A stretch of 64,000 nt of DNA from Thermothielavioides terrestris NRRL 8126 (taxonomy: Eukaryota > Ascomycota > Sordariomycetes > Sordariales > Chaetomiaceae). The DNA is taken from the NCBI RefSeq assembly GCF_000226115.1, contig NC_016462.1, positions 930,001-994,000 on the forward strand, in the 5' to 3' direction. This document shows, one piece after another, positions 55,547 to 64,000 of this stretch. Positions within the stretch are counted from its first letter, which is position 1. Each line of letters starts with the position of its first letter. Under the pieces are notes generated by a model. That model made no database searches. It saw only the letters and a list, made by a program, of their open reading frames with translations, and was not told where the DNA came from. The translations under genes were made by a program, and so were the position numbers.

Positions 55547-58500
55547 TCACTCGGTAGTATCCATCGCCTCCCCTCCGTCCGCACCCGCACCCGCACTCGC
55601 AGCCCTAGCCTTGGCCCTCTTCTCCTCCTTCCACTTTTCAATCCTCTCCCGTAGCTCCACGTCCGGCACAACGTCATCGATGCTCATCGGCTGGCGCGTG
55701 AAGGGATCCTTGGGGTCGCTCAGGAGGTGCTGGGCGATGGTCGAGCGATCGACGATGTGCCGGGACGGCAGGATGACCGGGTCGGACATGAGGCTGCCCA
55801 TGATGGGGTCCTCGAACTCGGGCGGGGCGTCGTCGTAGTCGAGCTCGGCGCGGTCGAGCGCGGCCTTGGCGGCCTCGAAGCGCGCGGCGAGCGCCTCCCA
55901 CGCGCGCACCTCGCGCTCGTCCTTGAGGTGCTTGCTGCGCAGGATGTGCGCCGTCGCGGCCATGGTCGACGGCTTGTACGAGCGGCCGTCGGCGGCGACG
56001 GCGTCGACGAAGGCCTGCGAGCCCCCAAGGTTGATGTAGATGTCCACCAGCTCCGGTAGCAGCGTCTTGGGGTTGAAGTAGTACTTCTCCGGGTTCTCGA
56101 CCTTGAGCGTCTTGGATTTGGGCCCCGTCAGGATGTCGAGGTTGTAATCGAGCATGCCGGCCAGCCGCTGCACGATCTCGGGCATGGTGAAGGCCTCGCT
56201 GAGCGTCGTCGTGAACAGCTTCATCATGCTGACCGTCTCGTTGGCGAGCTGCATGTACGACGTGGCTTGGCCCTCGGCGGTGCGGAGGTCCTCTTCCGTC
56301 TTCTCGCGGTCTTGCTGCGACAGGTTGGGGTCTCGCAGCTGCTCCTGCAGGTCGTGGATCTTGGGGAACTTGCTCAGACCCTCGTCAAGCACATATGTGG
56401 CGTCGTTCATCAGCAGGTTGACGAAGCGGACGAAGAAGGCCCGGTTGGTTCTGCGCCGCCACTATCGTCAGAGAGACACCAAAGACCGGAGGACTGCCGA
56501 CGACGACTCACCTGCTGGACTGAACGAGCTGCTGCCGGTACACGTCGTTCGACCAGACGCACTTGATCACCTGAAAGATCTCGTACCGTATGTTAAACTT
56601 GTCGTAGAACTGGGTGTGGGCGCCGGTCGACTCGCACTCTATGTAGAATTTCATGACAGCGTGCAGCAGGTACTCGTTCGCGAACTTGGTGTTGGTCATC
56701 GCATCGCCCAGGACACCCTTCTTCGACTGGTACGTAGGCCATGTCCCCTGGAAGAGCAGTGTGACGAGCGACGACTTCAGATACGGGTTCCGGATGTATT
56801 CCGACGACTCGAGGAAGGTGAGGCAGAGCGCGATCATCTCGTCGCCGACTGCCGAGAGGATGATCTGCGGTATGTACCGGAAGACGAACTTGAAGTTGTC
56901 GACAACATCCTGCAGCGCATACTCGGGGAGGCATTTGAACGCGTCAGGTTGGCCTGCCGGCAGCGGGAGCCGCAGCTCCTTGTCCGGTGTGTACTCGGTC
57001 TGGCTGGCAAGCCTCAGCAACCAGACCGTGACGTACCTCATGAATTGGAGCGACCGGCTCTGCATCTTCTGTTCCAGCAGGACCCCTTCAATGGAAAACT
57101 TCAGAGCAAGGGACCGCTCCAGGACGCTGGTGTGCCGCTTAATCGCCAAATCCAGCAAGCGGAGTTGCTCCGGCCGGTCCAGCAGCTTGGGCCGTTCCGC
57201 CTCCAGCATGGCAATGTTCTTCTCGTAGTACTTGATGTCCCTGTCGAGGTTCTTCATCTTCGAGTTTGCCGCCTCGCTACCGTAGTGATGGGCAGCCAAG
57301 GTCAAGAAGAAAATCTCGGTGATGAAGTTCGACTCGCCGTCGACCTTCTCGCTGTAGAAGGCATCCGACTGCGCTTGGTCCGCGTTCAGCTTCGTCTCAT
57401 CCTTGATGTCGACTCTTGGATTTCTCCTGAAGTAGTTGACATCGATGCGGCCCACTTTCGAAAATGTGCTGTCCATGAAAGGCTCGCACAAACAGTCCAG
57501 GATGACAGTCACGTTCATCATGAAACCGTCCGACGAGACTTCCCGGGGATCCACCTGCATGGCTCGTCTCTTGTGGTTGACGTTCATAATGTAGGCGAAC
57601 CAGTCCAGCACCTTGTTTCGGGCCTGAGGGCTCGCGCGGATGAAGGCGTTGATGATCGTCCGAAGATCATTCTGATGCGCCTCGAGGGTTAACTGCAGCG
57701 CGCTCTGCGATGTCTGGATGCGCGCCTTATCCATCGTCCTCGGCCCCGAGAAATACACCGTGGTCACCTCTGGCTGAAGCGGAGATATCCTGAAGAAGGG
57801 ACCGAGGATGGTATTCTTCTCAATCCCAGGAGCCGACTGCGCCATCTGGAAACACGGGTGCTGCGCCACGGCATTCAAGAGCGGCGGAAACCGCGCGTAT
57901 GTCAAGAGTGCCTGGAGAGGTCAGCCACAGCAGCCCACGGATCCGCCAGGCTACTCACGTTGACATAGGGCTTGTAATCGTCGTTCATGCTCAGTGTAGC
58001 CAGCTTGCTGCTGATGTCCGCCATCGCCTTCGTAAACAGCGGGGCAATACTGTCGTCGTCGTCTAAGCGGGCAACGGCCTCCACGAAGAACTCCATGCAC
58101 AACCCGCCCTCGCTCTCGAACTCGCGCAACAGATATGGCACCAAGGTATCATGCTGTGGGTTCGCATCTCGACTGCACGGGACACGGAAGGAATTAGCAG
58201 GAGCAGCCCACGAGGCGGTGGTTCACCGGCATCAGGCCGCCTACCTAAAGAGCTCTGGCACCGTCAAGGCGAAGATGCAATTGCTGAAGCACAACCGTCT
58301 CGCCTCCTTGAGCAGCGCCTCCTTCTCCGGTGCGGGTCCACGAAGCATCTTGAGCGTCCTCGTCACGCGCTTCCAGCAGGGCAGCAGGTAGTCCAGCAGC
58401 GGCCGCTCGTGGGGAAACGCCGTGGCAGCCTCCATGATCGCCTCCTCCAGCCGGCCGACAGATAGTTTGAGCGGCGAACCTTCGTCGGCCAGGTCCCGAC

Positions 58501-59050
58501 CCAGGTTCGGCAGGTAGGTAAGTTTGTGGCCATAGCTGTCGGCTGTGCGGCTCGGGTCGACGGTGACGCGGAAGATGCTCGACAGCACCCGGTCGGCGTA
58601 GTCCTCGATCGTCTCCGACGCTCCCGAGGCCTGCTTCCTTGGCGGCGCGGTCGCTGAAGGCCCGTCAATATCTGATGCCCGCCTCTTCGCTCGGGATTCT
58701 TGGCTGGCGGCAATACCTGGTCTGCTGCTGCTGCTGCTGCTGGCGCTGCCGGTGCTCTGCGGGGTTGCTGACGGTGTCGGCGAGATCTTGATCTTCGGGG
58801 CGGCTGGTTCATGCGACGGCGGGTGCTCGGCCTCGCTCGTCGCAGTCTTGGGCTCGGCGGCCGTCGAGGAACTGGGCCCGGGGGCGGGAGGTGTTTCGGT
58901 GCGGGTGCTGGGCGAGCTCGCTCCCGCGGTCCCGGATGAAGCTTGCGGTCCTCCTAGCTTGGCCAGTCTCCGCTGGCGGATCCGTTCCATCGTCTCTTGG
59001 TCCGGCGCATCGACCGCCGGAGTTGGCGGGGGCTGCTTGGCCGGGTCCAT
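55547..59050 (-). CDS. UFD2: Ubiquitin conjugation factor E4, Ufd2
   Basis: Four exons on the minus strand: 58245-59050, 57959-58172, 56512-57911 and 55547-56450, 1107 aa, phases agree. The N-terminus carries a MERIRQRRLAKLGG motif typical of fungal Ufd2, followed by a Ser/Pro/Thr-rich stretch. The long middle is the Ufd2 core of helical repeats (GPFFRISPLQPE, MMNVTVILDCLCEPFMD, NPYLKSSLVTLLFQG). The C-terminus (about 1015-1090) is the U-box: FEDPIMGSLMSDPVILPS, HIVDRSTIAQHLLSD, DPFTRQPMS. Ufd2 elongates ubiquitin chains with Cdc48/p97 in protein quality control. I start at the ATG at 59050; the open frame extends 35 codons upstream to a TGA but has only a GTG (59152) and no ATG. Confidence 0.95.
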
Positions 59051-59980
59051 CTCGTCGGTCGTTGGTGTTGACGTTCGGGACGACTCGGATATCGATGCGA
59101 GTGGTGACTGAGTTGGAGAGAGAGCAGTCAAGTTGCCGAAAAGCCCGGACACTGATAACGCGCCTCAAAGGAGTGATGCTGAGGCGACTGTAAGAATTGT
59201 TGCCTGATGCTGCCAAAAACCGCTGACCGGGAAGGTTTCCGGGTTGGGGTCATGGAGGGGCTACATTGCTGTGTGGAGAGAGCTTCATCAGGCTGCATGT
59301 CAACTGCCAAGCAATTGCGTGCACCTTGATCATCCCTGCGCGCCGGAGTCAGAGCCCCGCCCACCCCGTGTAACACGGCGGAAGATAACCATGGTAACCT
59401 GCTGTAGCATACGCACGGATTACACAGTCCTTGCCCGGGCCTCAGGAACGTGCGATGGAAGCAGCTAGATGCTGGATTACTAATATCACAGCCTTGATGT
59501 CCGGACTACCATGGCTGAATGTAACTATCGCAGGAGTACGGAATAAACAACTCTTTGGGTAAGGTATGTCCTTGGAGGCACATTCCGGTAATACAGTAAT
59601 TTACAGACCAAGCTTCGGCGAGAATTCACACCTCTGTGCAACAGGCCGGTTTTCATTGCATACATACTCTGTACACCAGTGACTACAGAAGGATTCTTGC
59701 CGTGCTTGGCCAAGTTGGCGCCAATCGACCTCCACTGACATACACAGATGGTCGAATCTCTCAAGTTCCAGGGGTCCCCCATGATCTATATCCTGGGGCA
59801 CACATGTCCCAACGCACCGATGTACTGTTGCCGGTCCCCAGTTTCCCAAACGCCATTGCCCTCTTGCCAAGTATTCGTAACTCATCAAGCCGTTCACATC
59901 TCGTCGTCATGTGCAACTCCAACACTCCCAAACGAACCATGAGGCAGGAATGGCATAAATCCCAAGACTGGTTGATACCG
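59051..59980. other. Intergenic region
   Basis: 5' side of UFD2 and 3' side of the RING gene. A coding-like but ATG-less stretch (59051-59152) sits directly upstream of the UFD2 start in frame and is probably its 5' UTR. The rest holds nothing I recognise. Confidence 0.5.
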
Positions 59981-61372
59981 TCACAGACGGGTGCCCGTCC
60001 TTCCCTCCCCACTCCGCCGATGGCCAGCCTGCGGCCGTCCGCTCGTCTCAGACGACCCGGCTCGTGCACCGTCCGTCTCGGTAGAACGGGACACCACAGG
60101 GCTCTCCGACGGGCTCTCCGACCCCGCGCCCGACCCGGCCCGTTGCTGCTGCACCTGGCTCTGCTGGCGCTGCCTGTTCAGGAGCCACGTGGTGTGCATG
60201 TTGAGGACGCCAAGCTTGTTGTTGACCTCGGCAATCTGGTCGTTGAGATGCGCGACCGCTTGCAGGCTCAGTGAGTGCTGCTCTTCCCTTTCCATCATCC
60301 GCTGCTGCATGCCCTCGAGCTTGTTCTCCAAGTTCTCGACCCGCGGGAGGATGTATTCCTCGAGACAGGCCTGTACTCCATCATCAGGCGCGGGAGGTGG
60401 AACCACGGGACGATCGTTGTTGTCTCCGGCGCGTCGTCGGACCCCTTGGTGTTTTGGGCTGCGACCCGCCTCGAGAGTTGCAAGGCGGCTGCTGAGGTCG
60501 CCGATGGTCTTGGCAAGGGCGGAAATAGTTTCGCAGTCGTTCGTTCGCAGAGTTAATAGACGTCCAATGCCCTCAAACATGCACCCGCTCTCCTCATGCT
60601 GCTGGACGATCCGACGCTTGTCCGCCACCTTGCACCCGGCTTCATGCCACCTGCATTCCGTCTGCTCCTCGGGGCAGTCTCGCGATTTGTGCAATCCCAT
60701 ACGGTGCCGCACCACTTGTTGGTGGCATTGCGCGCATTCGGTTGTCGACTTATCACAACTGAGGTTCAGGTGCACCTGGAACTCGGCAGCCGTCACGTCC
60801 TCGCCGCAGTCTTTGCAACTGATATCGTAGTGCAGACACTGATTTTCAGACATAGCGAGTCCCCGGGCAACAAGCTCAGTGCATCCGGGGTCGGGACAGC
60901 GGACCGGTGTGTACTGGCACTGCCGCTCGCAGTGCCCGGCAATGTGCTCGCGGGAGCACTCGTAGCCGCAGCCTGTGTTCGGGCACTTGACCTTAAGCCG
61001 GTCCAGCTGCTCGTTGACGATCAAGGGTGGTAGACGACAGTCCCATAAATCGGGGAGCGGCTTGCGGTCGATCGGACAGATCGAATGCACCTCGATTGAC
61101 TGCTCAAGGCACGCTGAGCAGAACGTATGGCGGCAAGGAGTTGTAAGTGGGTCGTAAAGCGGGTTCCGACAAATGGGACAGAGGAGTGCGTCGTCCACGG
61201 GGCCGACGTACTCGAGCGCCGGGTAGTCGATCTCGACGTAGGCGGATCCTTGGGACGACAGCTCGATCGGACCGATTGAACGCGAAGAGACGCGGCGAGA
61301 ACTGGGGAGAGCCGGCGGTGAAGCCGACACAATCACCGATGAGTCCTCCTCGGGAGTATTTGGGGGCGGCAT
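59981..61372 (-). CDS. RING-finger protein with TRAF-type zinc fingers
   Basis: Single exon, 463 aa from the ATG at 61372; the open frame reaches further back only through non-ATG codons. The RING has Cys65, Cys68, Cys80, His82, Cys85, Cys88, Cys99 and a Asp102 in place of the last Cys (CPICRN ... CRHTFCSACLE ... CPIDRK). Several TRAF-type Cys/His zinc fingers follow (about 125-265; for example CPNTGCGYECSREHIAGH). A helical coiled-coil region (about 340-400) then leads to a Gln/Ser-rich, Arg-rich tail. The order RING, TRAF-type fingers, coiled coil suggests an E3 ubiquitin ligase, as in TRAF-like and Pex/Trc8-unrelated fungal RING proteins. The substrate is unknown. It is divergent from the Zn2Cys6 regulator with 2.2 kb between starts. 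Confidence 0.88.
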   Translation of the reverse strand: MPPPNTPEEDSSVIVSASPPALPSSRRVSSRSIGPIELSSQGSAYVEIDYPALEYVGPVDDALLCPICRNPLYDPLTTPCRHTFCSACLEQSIEVHSICPIDRKPLPDLWDCRLPPLIVNEQLDRLKVKCPNTGCGYECSREHIAGHCERQCQYTPVRCPDPGCTELVARGLAMSENQCLHYDISCKDCGEDVTAAEFQVHLNLSCDKSTTECAQCHQQVVRHRMGLHKSRDCPEEQTECRWHEAGCKVADKRRIVQQHEESGCMFEGIGRLLTLRTNDCETISALAKTIGDLSSRLATLEAGRSPKHQGVRRRAGDNNDRPVVPPPAPDDGVQACLEEYILPRVENLENKLEGMQQRMMEREEQHSLSLQAVAHLNDQIAEVNNKLGVLNMHTTWLLNRQRQQSQVQQQRAGSGAGSESPSESPVVSRSTETDGARAGSSETSGRPQAGHRRSGEGRTGTRL

Positions 61373-63563
61373 CGTCGCGATCTTGGGGTCCAAACAAAGC
61401 TCTTAAAGGGGAATTTGGAGCGCGACCCCACGCGCTGTGAACGCAAAAACCGGACCAAAGAGAGGTGGTTCGACAGACAAGCGAAGGAGGGCTGGCAAGT
61501 ATAACAGAGACCCGGGTTTTCAGGATGGCGACAATCAGTGCTGTCACCACCCGGGCGCAAATGGAGCGGCCGATCAAGGTCCCTATGTTTGTGGAGAGTG
61601 GATAGGATTTGTGAATCGGGCTGGTGGTCGCGGGGTCAGTCGCGGGGTGGTGGCCGTGTCAGCAAAAATCGCGGTGCAAGCAGGTGATGGCTGCCTGGGG
61701 ATCCACAATTTATGAACCGTCCCCTGCCGAGCGTCTTCACAGCTCTGTCACATGCTGTGGGAAACCCGACCCAGATTCAAAGCAAAGACACAAGGACGGA
61801 TACATGCAGCCTCGTTGTCCCGCCTAATAGGATACTCACAACGGTGGTTCTTGAAGTCAGAATTAGACAGTCGTGCAAGGTCTCCATTTACATCCAACCA
61901 AGTATTTCACTCTAATTCCTTGGTTTCCTGTATGAAGTGACCGTTCCCTGCGTTGTTGCATACCTAAGGTAGTTAATACATAACTTCCTGGCTAATATTC
62001 AAGGCTTTGCTTCTTGTAGGCAAGGCAACGATGCAATCATGCTAGTGCCATCTGAAGGGTACTGAGATTCCGAGGTTCTGGAGCACCTGTGAAAGGCGCC
62101 TCAGTAGCAGGAACATGCAGCAGAGCACCCATCGAGTGCGTAAACATCCCACAGGCTCAAACAGAACATGAACATTCGAGTCGCTGGAACAAAAACTGGA
62201 GCTGGCGACATGGCCCCGCAACAGCAGAAGTGACAGAGGGGTATTTGTATTTGCAGTCGAACCCAGTCTTGTGACTGGATGCCTCAGCTTATTTTATCCC
62301 TTTCAGCACCAAAAATGAGCGAAAGCAGGAATGCAAATGGCTTGACTGCTAGGTGCTTGTCAAGGATGGGTGCAGGGGCCATCTAGTGGTGTACCACAGT
62401 AATCCGTATAAGTGATCGGAATCCCATTCCGCAAGTGTATACGAGGAAAAAACAATGACCAATTCATTGATACCGCCACGGGCAGCTTTTCAGATACCGG
62501 CAACCATATTTTTCCACCACCGAATGACTGGGGCCGCTGCGTAGCTCCCTCGTCCCGAATAAACGAGCCAGAAAAGCGCAATTCGGCTAGCTGGGCCACC
62601 TAGTAGTGAGCTAGCAGGCGAAGGTCCGAACACGCTGACAAGCACCTGGCAACCGCAAACGGAAGGAACTCGCATGATGAGGACCTGACAGCTTTTCGGA
62701 GTGATGAAGGAGACCCGAAGGAGAACCATGAAAAGGAGAGACAAAATCTCTAAACCATATCGCAACAGCGTTGGGTTAGGTGTTGTTGGACTGATGCTCA
62801 GACAGAAGAGGCCGCAATGAGGCGTGCCAGAATATAGCCCTTGACTTCGAGGTGTGGTGCTTGCCAAGGACGCGGGAGAGAGCAATTGAGACTGCCCCCG
62901 GGCCTGCAGTGGGGCGACTCAGCCCAGTCAGCCGTGGATGGCCCGCGCTGCTTGGCGCCCCACCCAAACCCCTCGGTTGAACTGAATCCACCCCGCTTCC
63001 CATGCCAACTCGGGCTCCACCCTTGGTCGCCCGGACCCGCTGCGCCCCAAGGTCCCGCCCACTGTGCGCAAGATTGGCTTGGAGACGCTGTGACGGTGGA
63101 GAGCGATTTCTTCAACTCAAGTCGAGGCGGCCATACCATTCTGAGTGCGCACTTGGCCCGGACCGCGCACGGAATGCGGTCAATTGCACGCGGCAGTGCT
63201 CTGTACACGGCCTCAGTAGCCTTTCCACCCGAGCGCAACCGACATCGCGGCCTCGCAAGCCGATTACAGCCGTCCACACCCGTCGCCCCCGTTACGAACG
63301 TCGCCTGCGTCACCACCAGCCGAGACGCCAAGGACGCCAGACGAAGAACGGACGAGCACCACAGGATCGTTGCTTTGCAGAAAGCGCGGCGGAGGCACCG
63401 CCAGCAGCACCAGCAGCAGACCAGAGCAGTGGGCGCTGCGTCGGAAGGGCCATCGAATCGTCGCCAATTTCTGCGGGGACCCGTCTGCCCTGCTCAAATG
63501 AGCTGCGAACTCGACCCCCATTGCGTAACCACGAGACCCAATGGGAGACGCGTCCACTAGACA
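61373..63563. other. Long divergent promoter region
   Basis: About 2.2 kb between the RING gene and the Zn2Cys6 factor. A 239-codon frame at 62841-63560 ends just before the regulator's start and has no domain; the compositional bias suggests chance or 5' leader. Such long leaders and promoters are usual for regulators of carbon metabolism, but I can name no binding site with confidence. Confidence 0.5.
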
Positions 63564-63816
63564 ATGACGGCAACGAAAGCCATGGAGAGCGCAGCCGGGA
63601 GCGAGGGCAATGCCACCAAGTCCGAGGGCGAGGCCAAGGCCCAAGATCAGCGTGCGGCAGCTGCCGATGAGGTCCACAGGACCCCGAAGAAGCGGCGCAA
63701 GGTGAACCATGGTGAGTTGGGTGGCCGGCAGATTGCTCGCACGGATGTGTTTGTGTTCAGCCCGCTGACTCCGCCTTTGCCTGTTCCTCGCAGCCTGTCT
63801 CTACTGCCGTCGATCT
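63564..63816 (+). CDS. Zn(II)2Cys6 transcription factor, 5' end (RDS2/AcuM/ERT1-like)
   Basis: Partial gene that leaves the window on the right. Exon 1 (63564-63711) begins with MTATKAMESAAGSEGN and ends in a basic stretch (TPKKRRKVNH). Exon 2 is only 23 nt (63794-63816) and encodes ACLYCRRS, the first Cys pair of the zinc cluster; phases agree (1, then 0). The next exon, expected to give the HMTCD part of the cluster, does not occur before 64000. KKRRKVNHACxYCRRS is characteristic, from memory, of the AcuM/RDS2/ERT1-type regulators of gluconeogenesis and non-fermentable carbon use. It is not the AcuK type, in which the cluster begins CFACQRAH. Name withheld, as the diagnostic C-terminal region is outside the window. 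Confidence 0.75.
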
Positions 63817-64000
63817 GTAAGTCACCGATCCCAATGCGTGCGGCTTGCGCTCGCGCCCTGTCCAGCAATTGGCCTTCTCCCTTCGCTGGTCGCGCGCTCT
63901 GGACTGCCCACCGGCGCGGAAACCCGCCTGCAGCGGTACACAGACTCCCAAGCAGGCGGATGCGGCAACAAGACGCACAACGCAGGTCGTTTCAGTGGCT
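63817..64000 (+). other. Intron 2 of the Zn2Cys6 factor, incomplete
   Basis: From the gtaagt donor at 63817 to the window edge no exon that continues the zinc cluster is present, so intron 2 is at least 184 nt long. Confidence 0.55.

Noticed and set aside
59051..59152. N-terminal extension of UFD2 to the GTG at 59152
   Set aside because: No ATG in this part of the frame and a TGA lies just upstream; the ATG at 59050 gives a normal Ufd2 N-terminus.
62841..63560. 239-codon plus-strand frame before the Zn2Cys6 factor
   Set aside because: Biased composition, no domain, and it overlaps another similar frame (63002-63670) that runs into the real gene; more likely leader or promoter.

Overview
This window is nuclear DNA of a filamentous ascomycete. 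Genes carry short introns (about 50-95 nt, GTRAGT-type donors), coding regions are GC-rich, and there is no operon structure. An 11 kb AT-rich block has lost almost all CpA/TpG dinucleotides, the signature of repeat-induced point mutation (RIP). RIP, the gene set and the GH30 xylanase suggest a Sordariomycete, perhaps a plant-biomass degrader in Sordariales; that placement is inference. I rebuilt exon structures by hand from splice signals, frame continuity and family motifs.

Layout. 1-2.3 kb: no supported gene. 2.3-26 kb is mostly housekeeping: a short RecQ-type helicase, mitochondrial Holliday-junction resolvase (CCE1/YDC2, minus), glutathione reductase (two in-frame starts), cytochrome c oxidase subunit 8/7c, a five-part-looking but four-exon fusion of an HNH-like module with an APH-type phosphotransferase, a small fungal conserved protein (minus), SEC6, a proline-rich unknown, IMA1 (minus), ALG14, mitoribosomal RSM25/mS23 (minus) and a divergent PPR protein. 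26-36 kb: a rhodopsin-like seven-helix membrane protein with a long low-complexity tail (minus), an SCP2-type thiolase (minus), a 2OG-Fe(II) oxygenase with a GC-AG intron, and an aldehyde dehydrogenase (minus).

36.5-53 kb is a gene-poor, transposon-rich island. It holds a 453-bp MITE with 87-bp terminal inverted repeats and a 9-bp target duplication (Mutator-like), a 12-cysteine secreted protein, a broken APH-like gene, a RIP-saturated Ty1/copia element (210-bp LTRs, 5-bp target duplication) interrupted by a chromodomain Ty3/gypsy element (260-bp LTRs), and a broken ABC-C transporter.

53-64 kb: a secreted GH30 xylanase-type enzyme, UFD2 (minus), a RING/TRAF-zinc-finger protein (minus), and the 5' end of a Zn(II)2Cys6 regulator resembling RDS2/AcuM/ERT1 that runs off the right edge.

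Several neighbours share intergenic promoters head to head: CCE1/GLR1, IMA1/ALG14, RSM25/PPR and the RING gene/Zn2Cys6 factor. RSM25 and the PPR protein are both predicted to act in mitochondrial gene expression. I found no convincing tRNA, rRNA or CRISPR. The most unusual items are the MITE, the nested RIP-killed retroelements, the HNH-like/APH fusion, the 23-nt microexon inside the zinc cluster, and the open frame after the ALG14 stop.
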